Positions 29,572 through 39,600 of a DNA stretch of 64,000 bases are shown piece after piece (position 1 is the first letter of the stretch; every line of letters begins with the position of its first letter). The translations under genes were made by a program, and so were the position numbers. The notes beneath the pieces are model-generated. The model was not told the origin of the DNA. It did not search any database and saw only the letters and a list, made by a program, of their open reading frames with translations. Source of the stretch: Bin80 sp026708685 (GTDB taxonomy: Bacteria; Bacteroidota; Rhodothermia; Rhodothermales; Bin80); NCBI GenBank assembly GCA_965200955.1, contig OZ241742.1, forward strand, positions 124,001 through 188,000, given 5' to 3'.

Positions 29572-32500
29572 TTAGCCATTTAGTCGTAGGGTTCCATCGG
29601 CCTGTGCCCTGATAATTCCATCCCTGATCATGGATGGAATTTGGATGCTAACTTGTTTTTTGAAGGAGGCACTGGTTTTGTTAAAACCAAAAATTCTTGC
29701 CACTTCAACACCACATTCTTCTTGGCTTATTGTAAAGCACCGTTCCACAGCTGTCTGAATCGCCAATCGATATTCTGATGGAGGGATCATCTCAGGTTTC
29801 TTCATCAGGGAATCTGTCAGTTGAGTGCGATTGCGAACTACTGCTTGTGTTGAAGGTTTTTGCAAGAAATCAGAATCTAGCTCACATTGGACAAACAGCC
29901 CTTCCTGTAAGGCATACATCGCCGCATCAAGAATTTTTTGCTTGATCCTTCGGCCTGCCTGTTCATATCCCCATGCTTCCCTCGTTTTACGAATAACGAT
30001 GTCTATGTGAACGGGGCCTTCAATGTCAATGATGTCTGCGATGAGCCAAGCAACTTCATCAAGCGTCGCCTCCTCAATATGATAATACTCCGCCCGACTC
30101 TGGTATCCCTTTTCCAAAGGATTAAATTCAATGTACGGCGTGCTGAGTTGCTCTGGGGGTTGTTCCGGCTTTTTATCTCTGACGACGGGAGTCTGGCGTT
30201 GAACAGCAACGGGAGCACTCGTGGTGGTGGACTGGGCACAAGCTCTTCGTATTGCGTCAATCGCTTTTTGGGTTTCGGTTTCAGGGTTGTTAAACCAGTC
30301 CGTACTCCATATCCGATGAAAGGTCCAACCCTTCGCTTCTAGCAGGGTCTGTCGCATACGGTCTCTCTCACGGGCCCAGTAGGACGAATGGTATCGTGCT
30401 CCATCACACTCAATCGCGAGAACATACGATCCTTCGGTACTGGGATCTCTGACGGCAAGGTCTATCAGGAATCCATCGGACCCTACCTGATAATCCACAT
30501 CGTAACCATAGCCACGAATTGCAGCTGCCACCGCTTCCTCAAACGGACTATCTGGCTCTCTACCCGTGAGGATCGGGACATCCATTTCTCCCGTTTCGGC
30601 AAACTTCAAGAATGTCTTGAGCATATAGGGACCGCGATGTCGAGCTTTTTCATGTTGAATATCGGTATGTTTGATGGATGCAAACACTCTGCAACGTTTC
30701 TTGGCACGGGTAAACAGTACATTTAAGCGTCGTTCACCTCCTTCATTGGATACAGGCCCAAAGTTTTGAGTGAGACGGCCATCTTCGGTTCTCCCATAAC
30801 CGATAGAAATAAAAATCACATCCCGTTCATCTCCCTGAACGGTTTCTAGGTTCTTCACAAAAAATGGATTTTCTTTAGTCTCACTGCAAAAGGCATTCAG
30901 TTCAGGATGAGCGGCTCTCATCAGCTCTGCTTCATTTTGGATCGTGGTCTGTTGAGATTGGCTCATGGCAACGACTCCGAGAGATTCACCCGGTCGGCTC
31001 CTCGCATGCTCTAAGACAGCATTCATCACAGCTTTTGCCTCGTCTGGATTATCACTTTTCCCCCTTCCCCTCCGATAGGTTCCCCCAACAAATTCAAAGG
31101 TGAGTCCCAACTTGAAACTCGTACTCACTGGACTGGGTGGACAGACTAGCTTATTGCCATAGAATTCTTGATTGGATACAGCGATCAGGGACTGATGTTG
31201 GGAGCGGTAATGCCACTTGAGCATACACCCTGGCATTCCTCTTGCTTCACAAAGTGCAAGAATACTTTCCATATCCTTCACCTGTCCTGCAATCATGTCT
31301 TCAACCTCATCGCTATCATCTTCCTCGTCTGAGTTGACCAATCTCTCAAAAAATGATGTAGGTGGAAGCTGTTTTTGATCACCAACAATGATGGTTCGAT
31401 TGGAGCGCATGACCGCTCCAATGGCATCCGCTGGCCGTACCTGACTCGCTTCATCCATCAATAATAGATCAAACTTGAGTCCATTGGGATCCAGATACTG
31501 TGCAACCGATAGTGGACTCATCAAAAAGACAGGCTTGATGGTTTGGACAGCTTCCCCAACTTGATTCAGTAATTTTCGAAGCGGCATATGACGCGTTTTC
31601 TTTCTTACTTCTCCACGAAGGATACCCATCTCTCCACGCGTACCCTCAGGAATCGAATGATAGTGGGCCGACATAATTTCCTGTGAACTTAGATACAGTA
31701 AAGTAGCATCCAAATCCTTGAATTTCTCTACCAAAGCAGACCTATCTCTCCCATCCATTTGACTCAGATTCGGATTGAGTTTCTCCAACCGATGATATAC
31801 GGCCTCAGCACGGATATAGTCAAATGTTTGAATGGCATGCCGAGTCGAGAGTTTTCCATCTGCCAGCCTGACTCGAATCTCTTCAAGCCCGCGCTCGGCC
31901 ACAGCATTGGCAGTGTCATACAATCTGGTCCATACATCCTGCCCTTCGGGATTTTCTAACCAGAGAGATACTCTATCCTGAAGTGTTGTGAGATCAACAT
32001 TCTCCATAGATGTCTCATCAAATGCCTGTTGGATATCAAGACCACCTAATTGTACAACTTCTTTCCACCTGCCCGCAACCGCTGTGATGCAATCATGGAG
32101 CTTCTCTGCCATTTCAGCAGGATCTTCGGACTGGGGCCATTGACTCATTTGCGTTTTCAGTGCATCGGGGGATTCCAGAATACTGATTTGCTCATGGATC
32201 CATGTGATCGCTTTGAGAACGTTTGAAGCATCGGTTTTGAACCCACGCCATAAGGGGCCGACTACAAGTTCACCTAAGGATCTGAGTTCATCAATCTCTT
32301 GAACCTGAGATCTATGATGGATCAGTTGATCCAGTAATGTCAACTGATCCGATGGTTGCTTGGGTAGATCACTGACAGCAGCCTTTACCTGCTTCATAGC
32401 TGTGCGATAGGAACCACTGAAGAATCGAAAAAATGATGTTCCGCGTTTTTCAATCTCATGATATTCAGGACTCCAGTCTCGGTCAAATCCATCAGCAGTG

Positions 32501-34332
32501 ACAGATTTTTCGAGTTCGGCACGGATGATCTGTTGCTTTTGGATATTCTCAAATAATTGTTTCAGATTCTCCGCATACTCAGCGACACCTTCTACCTGAA
32601 TCAACTTCTCCACTTCTTTGGGTCTCACGGCCATTGACTGGAGAAGCCTTACTGTTTTTTCTGCATCACTAAGTCCACCCTTTACATCCATCGTCAGTGC
32701 TAAGCATGCCTGCCCGAGGGCAGTGTGGAGCTGTTCAAGCTCGGACTGAAGTTTCTTGAGATGATCGGCAAGTCTGGACCGATCCATCGGATTCATTTTC
32801 CGATTGGCTCCTCTCCATGGATGTGATTGTTCAGGTCCATATTCTTCGGTCATGGATGCAAGTTTTTCAACCTCCTTGCGAGCGGTTTCCGTTGTTTCTG
32901 GATTCCATAAAGCAACATCTTCCACCGTAAAATCTGGTCTGGGCAAGTCTTGGTCCGCCAGTAATTTTGTTAATTGACCAATCACCTGATACGGTGTTTC
33001 ACCGCTTTTCTCGTCAATCGCGTGGAGTTGCTGAGACAGCTGATTGAGCTCATCTCTGACGTTTTTCAGGTGTTCATATTCGGATAGATCACCGACTACT
33101 GGAGGACCTAGATCCAGTGTCTTAGCCAATTCATCATAGACGACTTTTTTCTGGGCTTTCGTGGAGTGCATTTCAAGGCAGAGAGGGCCCAAGCCACATG
33201 ATCGGAGTCGGTCATACACGACATCTAATGCAGCACGCTTCTCTGCCACAAACAATACTTTCTGGTTATCACGAACCGCTACCGCAATAATATTTGCAAT
33301 GGTTTGAGACTTGCCCGTTCCAGGAGGGCCTTGAACCACCATGTTGCGTCCCTCTCGGGCGGCAGCAATCACTCGAGTTTGGGATGCATCCGCCTCCATA
33401 ATATGACCGAGATCTTGAGGATTCACGTATCTTTCATCAAGGTTTTCCTCTGAATCAAATAAAGGAGCTACACTGCCGAACCCTCCGCACAAAAGCTGCT
33501 CCATCAAATCGGTTGTATCGGCTTTTTCCAAGTCCTTAGACATGAGAAACTTACCCGATGAGTAAAACCCTAACTGAATCGTATCAGCATAGACCATCCA
33601 GTTTTCACGGGAAGAAATCGTAAGGTGGACTTGTTCAAAATACTCAGAGGGCAGCCATTCTTCACCTTCTGGCCAATCGGGTAGTTTCAAATCAAAATCG
33701 CTTTTCAGAAAGGCATCAAACGAATGGTTGGGTTCAAGATCCTCTCCACGTATAATGAGTTTGAAGTTGTCTTTGACTCCATCCCGCAATAACTCAACGG
33801 GGAGTAACACCAACGGTGCGAACCGCTCCATCGTAGAGGAAGAACTTTCAAACCATCGTATGAAGCCTAAGGCGAGGAAAAGTGGATTTGCCCCCTGCTC
33901 TTCTACTGAACTGTTGGAATCGCGATACAGCTGAAGGAGTCTTTTATGCAGAGCATCTTTGGTTAAACGGGTTTGAAGTGCGAGATCTAAATGTTTTGCA
34001 CTGGGAGGATCTGGATCTGGGACATATACATGCTCTGTCGCTTCTGGCTCATCATATCCACCTTCAGTAGGTGCAAACCTCATCTTCTTTTTTTCCAGCA
34101 AAAGTAACCTGAAGACTTCATCAGACCGCTCTTCAACAATATCCAGAAACTTGCCTCGATTCTTCCCAATCGGTGAGTTAATGAGTCGATTGCGCTTACT
34201 GGTATCAATCAGCTTTTCCTTCAGAGATTTAATGGCTGTATCCCATCCCTGTGGAGGAGGTTTTTCTAGCGGACTATCATCAGGATAGTGTGGATGTACA
34301 TCATGTGGCTCTTCTCTATGGAAGTTGTTCAT
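29572..34332 (-). CDS. Very large SF1 helicase/nuclease (DUF4011-AAA helicase-Vsr-like nuclease-DUF3320)
   Basis: 1586 aa from ATG 34332. The N-terminus has the DUF4011 pattern KLIDTSKRNRLINSP. The helicase has Walker A QGPPGTGKSQT (about 336), Walker B LLMDEASQ (about 957), VGDQKQLPPTSFF, GDERDVIFISIGYG and NVLFTRAKKR. A coiled-coil-like insert of some 600 aa separates Walker A and B. After it comes a PD-(D/E)xK/Vsr-like nuclease (IECDGARYHSS, about 1310; RERDRMRQTLLEAKGW). A DUF3320-like winged region (VIRKTREAWGYEQAGRRI) closes the protein. COG1112-type helicases like this recur in defence islands and are related to those of anti-phage systems such as Mokosh. A defence role is inferred. 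It stands alone, with IS remnants upstream. Confidence 0.85.
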   Translation of the reverse strand: MNNFHREEPHDVHPHYPDDSPLEKPPPQGWDTAIKSLKEKLIDTSKRNRLINSPIGKNRGKFLDIVEERSDEVFRLLLLEKKKMRFAPTEGGYDEPEATEHVYVPDPDPPSAKHLDLALQTRLTKDALHKRLLQLYRDSNSSVEEQGANPLFLALGFIRWFESSSSTMERFAPLVLLPVELLRDGVKDNFKLIIRGEDLEPNHSFDAFLKSDFDLKLPDWPEGEEWLPSEYFEQVHLTISSRENWMVYADTIQLGFYSSGKFLMSKDLEKADTTDLMEQLLCGGFGSVAPLFDSEENLDERYVNPQDLGHIMEADASQTRVIAAAREGRNMVVQGPPGTGKSQTIANIIAVAVRDNQKVLFVAEKRAALDVVYDRLRSCGLGPLCLEMHSTKAQKKVVYDELAKTLDLGPPVVGDLSEYEHLKNVRDELNQLSQQLHAIDEKSGETPYQVIGQLTKLLADQDLPRPDFTVEDVALWNPETTETARKEVEKLASMTEEYGPEQSHPWRGANRKMNPMDRSRLADHLKKLQSELEQLHTALGQACLALTMDVKGGLSDAEKTVRLLQSMAVRPKEVEKLIQVEGVAEYAENLKQLFENIQKQQIIRAELEKSVTADGFDRDWSPEYHEIEKRGTSFFRFFSGSYRTAMKQVKAAVSDLPKQPSDQLTLLDQLIHHRSQVQEIDELRSLGELVVGPLWRGFKTDASNVLKAITWIHEQISILESPDALKTQMSQWPQSEDPAEMAEKLHDCITAVAGRWKEVVQLGGLDIQQAFDETSMENVDLTTLQDRVSLWLENPEGQDVWTRLYDTANAVAERGLEEIRVRLADGKLSTRHAIQTFDYIRAEAVYHRLEKLNPNLSQMDGRDRSALVEKFKDLDATLLYLSSQEIMSAHYHSIPEGTRGEMGILRGEVRKKTRHMPLRKLLNQVGEAVQTIKPVFLMSPLSVAQYLDPNGLKFDLLLMDEASQVRPADAIGAVMRSNRTIIVGDQKQLPPTSFFERLVNSDEEDDSDEVEDMIAGQVKDMESILALCEARGMPGCMLKWHYRSQHQSLIAVSNQEFYGNKLVCPPSPVSTSFKLGLTFEFVGGTYRRGRGKSDNPDEAKAVMNAVLEHARSRPGESLGVVAMSQSQQTTIQNEAELMRAAHPELNAFCSETKENPFFVKNLETVQGDERDVIFISIGYGRTEDGRLTQNFGPVSNEGGERRLNVLFTRAKKRCRVFASIKHTDIQHEKARHRGPYMLKTFLKFAETGEMDVPILTGREPDSPFEEAVAAAIRGYGYDVDYQVGSDGFLIDLAVRDPSTEGSYVLAIECDGARYHSSYWARERDRMRQTLLEAKGWTFHRIWSTDWFNNPETETQKAIDAIRRACAQSTTTSAPVAVQRQTPVVRDKKPEQPPEQLSTPYIEFNPLEKGYQSRAEYYHIEEATLDEVAWLIADIIDIEGPVHIDIVIRKTREAWGYEQAGRRIKQKILDAAMYALQEGLFVQCELDSDFLQKPSTQAVVRNRTQLTDSLMKKPEMIPPSEYRLAIQTAVERCFTISQEECGVEVARIFGFNKTSASFKKQVSIQIPSMIRDGIIRAQADGTLRLNG

Positions 34333-34379
34333 AGGTAAGTTGTTGTGTTCAAATGTTCAGTAAGATCCAGACGATTACT

Positions 34380-35375
34380 TACTGCCTGTAAGAAATTACC
34401 AAAATCTCGATGAAAAGTTCCCTCCAGTCGATCTGGGGGCGTTTTTTTCTCTCATTATCCTCTCCGTTTTTTCGGCGAAGTTTTTTTCTGCTCTCTACGG
34501 GGCATTGGATGTCCAAGTTTCCACACTGAGTCGAAAGTGTGCATAGAAACCACTGAAGTGCGTTTTTCGATGAAAAAGAAAGTTTGATGGTTCTCAGAAA
34601 ATTCGAAACTTGCCCATATTTCACACGTTCAGGTGCTCATCTTTCCGATTTTTTTGAACGTATTTTCATGGATGATGAGACAAATCTTTAACCACCTGTT
34701 GTCGCTGGATCATGTCCCTATTGAGGACATTCAGCTTGATCTGAACAGTCGTGACCCTTCTGTCGCATTCCTCTTTGGCATTCAGTCCATCTTGACCAAT
34801 AACGCCGCATGCAAGAAGTTGACGGCGTTGTTGTAGACCCACAACCCCAAGATCAGCAACATCGTGGTCGACCGGGTATGAATGTCTGGGTTGTGGTCTT
34901 ATTGGCAGCCCTCAAACAGGAGTTGAATTGCACCTATGATCGATTATCTACCATGGCGAATCAGATGGGAATTCTGCGTCTGATGATAGGAACGGCACGA
35001 AGGATGAGAAGGTCTATACCGGGCAGGCACTTCACGACAATATCACCTTGGTGAGCTCCACCTTATTACAAAAACTGAATCAGTTGATTATTGAGATGGG
35101 GCATCAGGTGGTCGGTCACAACATTGGCGATCTGCTCAAGTGTCATGCAGACAGCAAGGTATCTCTGACCAATATAGCGTACCCGACCGATCCGGCATTA
35201 CTCTGGAAGTCGGCCACATCGTTGACTCGAACCTGTGTTCGCCTTACGTTTGCGTTTGAAGTCACTGGATGGAGACAGCAGAAATATCTCCAGGAAAAAC
35301 TCGAAAAACTGTTTACGTTTTCCCGCAAAGGTCGCCGGTCGGCCTACCGGCTCCGATGGGTCAACCATAGCCATT
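34380..35375 (+). mobile_element. Decayed ISNCY-family insertion sequence, copy 1
   Basis: Three plus-strand frames carry consecutive pieces of one transposase: VPIEDIQLDLNSRDPSVAFL (about 34711), then RGRPGMNVWVVVLLAALKQ after a frameshift (about 34877), then LNQLIIEMGHQVVG and AYPTDPALLWKSATS (from 35072). The order and motifs match what I recall of ISNCY/IS1202-group transposases. Several frameshifts and stops make it dead. Its left 280 bases match 43271-43550 closely, which defines the left part of the element. The right end is lost where an IS110-like remnant begins. Confidence 0.75.
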
Positions 35376-35381
35376 AGTCAA

Positions 35382-35528
35382 CGGGTCCAAAAACATTATC
35401 ACAAATGATTCACTGATCTCAATCAACGCAAGCCATTCAAAGTCGCCGCGGTTGCAGTGGCTCGTGAACTGGTGGGCTTTCTCTGGGAGGCATCGCAACC
35501 ACCCTCACATGAGAATACAGATGAGTGA
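35382..35528 (+). pseudogene. C-terminal remnant of an IS110-type transposase
   Basis: In one frame, RVQKHYHK, an internal TGA (35406-35408), then FTDLNQRKPFKVAAVAVARE and LVGFLWEA, ending at TGA 35526-35528. This resembles the conserved C-terminal tail of IS110/IS1111 transposases (a 'KVALVAVARKLL' type segment). The rest of the element is absent. It abuts the ISNCY remnant, so one element probably landed in or next to the other. Confidence 0.55.
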
Positions 35529-36328
35529 ACGATGTTCTGGCTTGTTCAAGTCAACTCCCGTTGAGAAAACCCGTCGTTGACCGATCCTCATGGAGAAAGA
35601 GTCCGAAGCATAGATGGAGGGCCCAAGATATTACTTTTCGGTAGAGATTCTCGCGAGCCCGAGTTTGAAGATCTTGACAGATCCGACGTATTCAAATATT
35701 GAGCATTATGGCATATTGCCATGCGGACACCAGATTGATAAACCGTCGAGATTGCTAAGGACTCTTTCTCCATGACGATCCGCTAAATTACAACAAAATG
35801 GAATCTCTATTCATACATATCGCCCCAATATGGAACCTTCCATTCTACACCAGTCGCTGAGAACGCCACCTATGAACGGGTATTTCGAGGAGAATGGATC
35901 ATTTTGCACCCAATATTCCAAGGATCTTCATCTTTCGTACCAGAACGAATAGGTCCCTGAGCAACAGGGTAAAGTTCTTTGCATGATCCTTTTTTGAGGA
36001 ATCTGGCGTTCATTTTTACCACCGTGATCCATACCTGCACTCCCCCTCTCCATACCGATGAAGAAGTCTCTCTTTTGGAAATTCGGCGATTGTTTCCACA
36101 TTCATTTCGATGATGACGGTTGTTTTTGGTCTTTTGATGCTCATTTTATCGAAATTGTCCAAAAAACATCAAATTTTGACCAATCTTAACAGATTTTTAA
36201 CATTTTCAGGGCGAAAATCATGCACCCCTCAGATAAAAACAAAGTACAAATTTCAACTTTTGGGGCGATTTTCAACCCAAAAAAGCATTATTGTTTCACC
36301 CTTATCAAACGTCGAAAGACACACTAAA
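35529..36328. other. Non-coding region with a MITE-like element, then the cold-shock leader
   Basis: The left half contains a 186-bp unit bounded by 16-bp perfect inverted repeats (35589-35774). The right half, from about 36100, precedes the cold-shock gene and could hold a long 5' leader, as is common for csp mRNAs. No other gene could be supported. Confidence 0.5.
35589..35774. mobile_element. 186-bp MITE-like element with 16-bp terminal inverted repeats
   Basis: catggagaaagagtcc (35589-35604) and its exact reverse complement (35759-35774) bound 154 bases with no convincing gene. The word cgatcc lies just outside both ends (35582-35587 and 35776-35781), which may be a remnant of a target duplication, though the spacing to the ends differs by a base. 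No second copy was noticed in the window. Confidence 0.45.
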
Positions 36329-36568
36329 ATGTTAGACCGTGAACAAGGTACCGTTAAATGGTTCAATTCGGATAAAGGCTACGGCTTTATTCAACGCGAT
36401 AGCGGAGATAAAGACGTGTTTGTCCATTATTCCGAAGTCAATAAGGACGGGTACAAATCCCTTGATGAAGGACAGCGGGTTGAATTCGCTGTGACCGAAG
36501 GATCAAAGGGACTCCAAGCTCAGAGTGTAGATCCTCTTCAGGATTTACTCCAAGAACGACCGCAGTAA
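36329..36568 (+). CDS. CspA-family cold-shock protein
   Basis: 79 aa from ATG 36329. A longer frame exists upstream, but its extra residues are not protein-like and the family starts here. One OB-fold domain with RNP1 (KGYGFI) and RNP2 (VFVHY), starting QGTVKWFNSDKGYGF. It binds single-stranded RNA/DNA and loosens RNA structure in the cytoplasm. The tail (LQDLLQERPQ) is slightly longer than usual. An AT-rich region precedes it and may act as a regulated leader. A small hairpin (catcca/tggatg) lies about 25 bases after the stop. Confidence 0.93.
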   Translation: MLDREQGTVKWFNSDKGYGFIQRDSGDKDVFVHYSEVNKDGYKSLDEGQRVEFAVTEGSKGLQAQSVDPLQDLLQERPQ

Positions 36569-36688
36569 TCCTTGTGATCATTACTTTCATCCATACATGG
36601 ATGGAAACTAATGATTCAATCACAGCTATGACATTTTTTCTTTAGTAGTAATATTTGCAGTTAATGATGGATTAGATTTGTAAATGAG

Positions 36689-39600
36689 ATGAAAATTTTG
36701 TTGGGTAGTCTCTGTGTGATTCTATGTTCCAGCATCATCCTGCATAGCTATGCATTCGCTCAAATCTTTGCCATCAATAATGGTGATAACTCTACAGAAA
36801 ATATTACTTATAGAGAGTCACATACGGGAGCCTCTATTGAGACATTCGAATTAAAATTGGGGGAACAACCCACAGACGATGTAAGGGTCACCATCTCAGG
36901 TCATGTAGGGGAAGATATCGTTTTTCCTGATGATTCTAACACATCGCTGACTTTCACAAATTCTAACTGGAATACAGGACAAATTGTAACCTTTTCTATA
37001 TTGGCAGATGTAGATACCGAAAATGATCAAATAACACTACAGATTACTGCATCAGGGGGTGGATACAGTAGCATCGTAAAAGAACTGAATGTGGTTATCA
37101 TTGACGAATTCAGTACTCCTAATATATACCATGAAATCCCTGTTTTTGAAGAAGGCATAGCGATTGCACACCGGGTCCATTTAACGATTCCCCCTACTGA
37201 AAAAGTGACACTTAATCTTTCCGTCAACGACAGAGGGGTCTACGTAAATACGAATGATTTAACTTTCACCCCTCAGGATTGGTGGAGAGACAAGTTTTTT
37301 GTAGTGTTTCCTCACTTTGATGATAATTCAATTAGTGAAAAGATCACGTTAACGTATACTGCCTCTGGGGGCAATTATGACGGGTTCACTCGTTCGCACG
37401 CCACGTATGTGGTTGATAGAGATGTGATCACTAATTATCCTAAAAAGATTAACTCATCGGCCGCGTTTTCAGTCACTTTTACGTTTGTAGAACCGGTCAG
37501 AGATTTTGATTCAGGTGATGTCACTGTAACTGGTGGCACCAAAGGTGCTTTATCTGGCACGGGTCAGTCGTATAGCATGGAAATCAGACCAACTGGTGGA
37601 TCCGATGTCGTCATCTCTGTGGCAAAACACGCAGTCACCATAAATGGAATTCTGGCATTCCCTGCCACTCCAGTCATCGCGACAATTCTTTGGGATATAA
37701 CAGCACCAACATTGAGTATTTCGGGGGTGCCAGATAAGATCAATTCGACTTTACCATTTAAGGCTAGCTTCACATTTAATGAATCTGTCACGGGATTTGA
37801 TGCCAATGATGTGACCGTCACGGGTGCTACGTCAGGGACGTTTAAAGGCAGTGGTGCATCCTACTCTTTGCCCATTAACCCCACGGGAGATACCAATGTT
37901 ATCGTGTCCGTTGATGCTGATGTAGTGACCGATGAGGCCAATAATACTGGGCCAAGTGCACAACAATCACAGACTGCGGTATGGGATGGAGATGTGCCGA
38001 CCTTAAGTATATCGAGAGTCCCTGATAAGATTAATGATCGGACTGAGTTTACGGCTATATTATCATTTAGTAAATCAGTGACGGGATTTGATGCCAGTGA
38101 CGTGACCGTCACGGGTGCTACGTCAGGGACGTTTACAGGCAGTGGTACAACCTACTCGTTGCCGGTTACGCCATTGGGCAATGAGAATGTTGTTATATCG
38201 GTGGCTGCAAATAGTGCGACCGACGGCCTTTACACTGTACCAAACACACAACAAACAGAGACGGCGGCCTGGGATGCAACAGCCCCAGAGTTAACGATTT
38301 CGGATGTCCCCGAGAAAATAAATACTCTGACTCCATTTACGGTCGAGTTTACTTTTAGTGAATCGGTCACGGAGTTTGATGTGAGTGATGTGGCCGTCAC
38401 TGGTGGAGCCAAAGGAGTGCTTATAGGAAGTGGTACAACCTACTCGCTACCAATAACACCTTCAGGCGGTTCCGATGTCGTGGTGACCGTTGGTGCGAAT
38501 GTTGCGACCGACGGGCTTAATACAGGGCCAAGCACTCAACAATCAGAAACTGTCGTATGGGATGTAACTGTGCCAACGTTAAGTATTTCTGGGGTTCCTG
38601 AGAAGATCAATAATCGGACTCCATTTACGGTTGAGTTTACTTTTAGTGAATCGGTCACGGAGTTTGATGTGAGTGATGTGGCCGTCACTGGTGGAGCCAA
38701 AGGAGTGCTTACTGGAAGTGGTACAACCTATACAATGGCAATTACGCCATCAGGCAATGCCAATGTTGTCGTGTCAGTTGCTACTGATGTTGCCACCGAC
38801 GGACTCAATACTGGGCCAAGTAGACAACAATCAGAAACTGCAGTATGGGATAACATTGCACCAGAGTTAACGATTTCGGATATCCCAGAGAAGATCAATA
38901 ATCGGACTCCATTTACGGTCGAGTTCATTTTTAGTGAATCGGTCACGGAGTTTGATGCGAGTGATGTAGCCGTCACTGGTGGAGCCAAAGGAGTGCTTAC
39001 TGGCAGTGGTACAACCTATACGATGGCAATTACGCCATCAGGCAATGCCAATGTTGTCGTGTCAGTTGCTACTGATGTTGCCACCGACGGACTCAATACT
39101 GGGCCAAGTAGACAAAAATCAGAAACTGCAGTATGGGATAATACATCACCAGTACTTACGATTTCTGGAGTACCTTCTGCGATCAATTCTGAGACTTCAT
39201 TTACGGCTTTCTTCAGATTTACTGAGGATGTTACGGGATTTGAGAAAAACGATGTGACCGTTACCGGTGGCATAGCAGGAGGGTTTGAGGGGAGTGGCAC
39301 AACCTATTCTTTGATTGTTACCCCCTCAGGTGGTTCTGATGTCGTGGTGACCGTTGATGCTAATGCGGCGACAGATGGACTTAACACCGCACCCGCTACT
39401 GCACAATCGTCGACTGCAGTTTGGAGTACTACTGCGCTCACCATGAGAATTATGGACGTACCAACGAAGATCAACGATAAGGATCCATTTACCATCATGT
39501 TCACATTTAGTGCATCCGTTACGGGATTTGAGACCAATGATATCACTGTTACGGGTGGAGCAAAAGGAGTGCTTACAGGCGGTGGTACCACCTATACGAT

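Noticed and set aside
36110..36328. Longer N-terminus for the cold-shock protein.
   Set aside because: The extra residues are Lys/Phe/Leu-rich and unlike any csp. The family begins a few residues before GTVKWFN, at ATG 36329.
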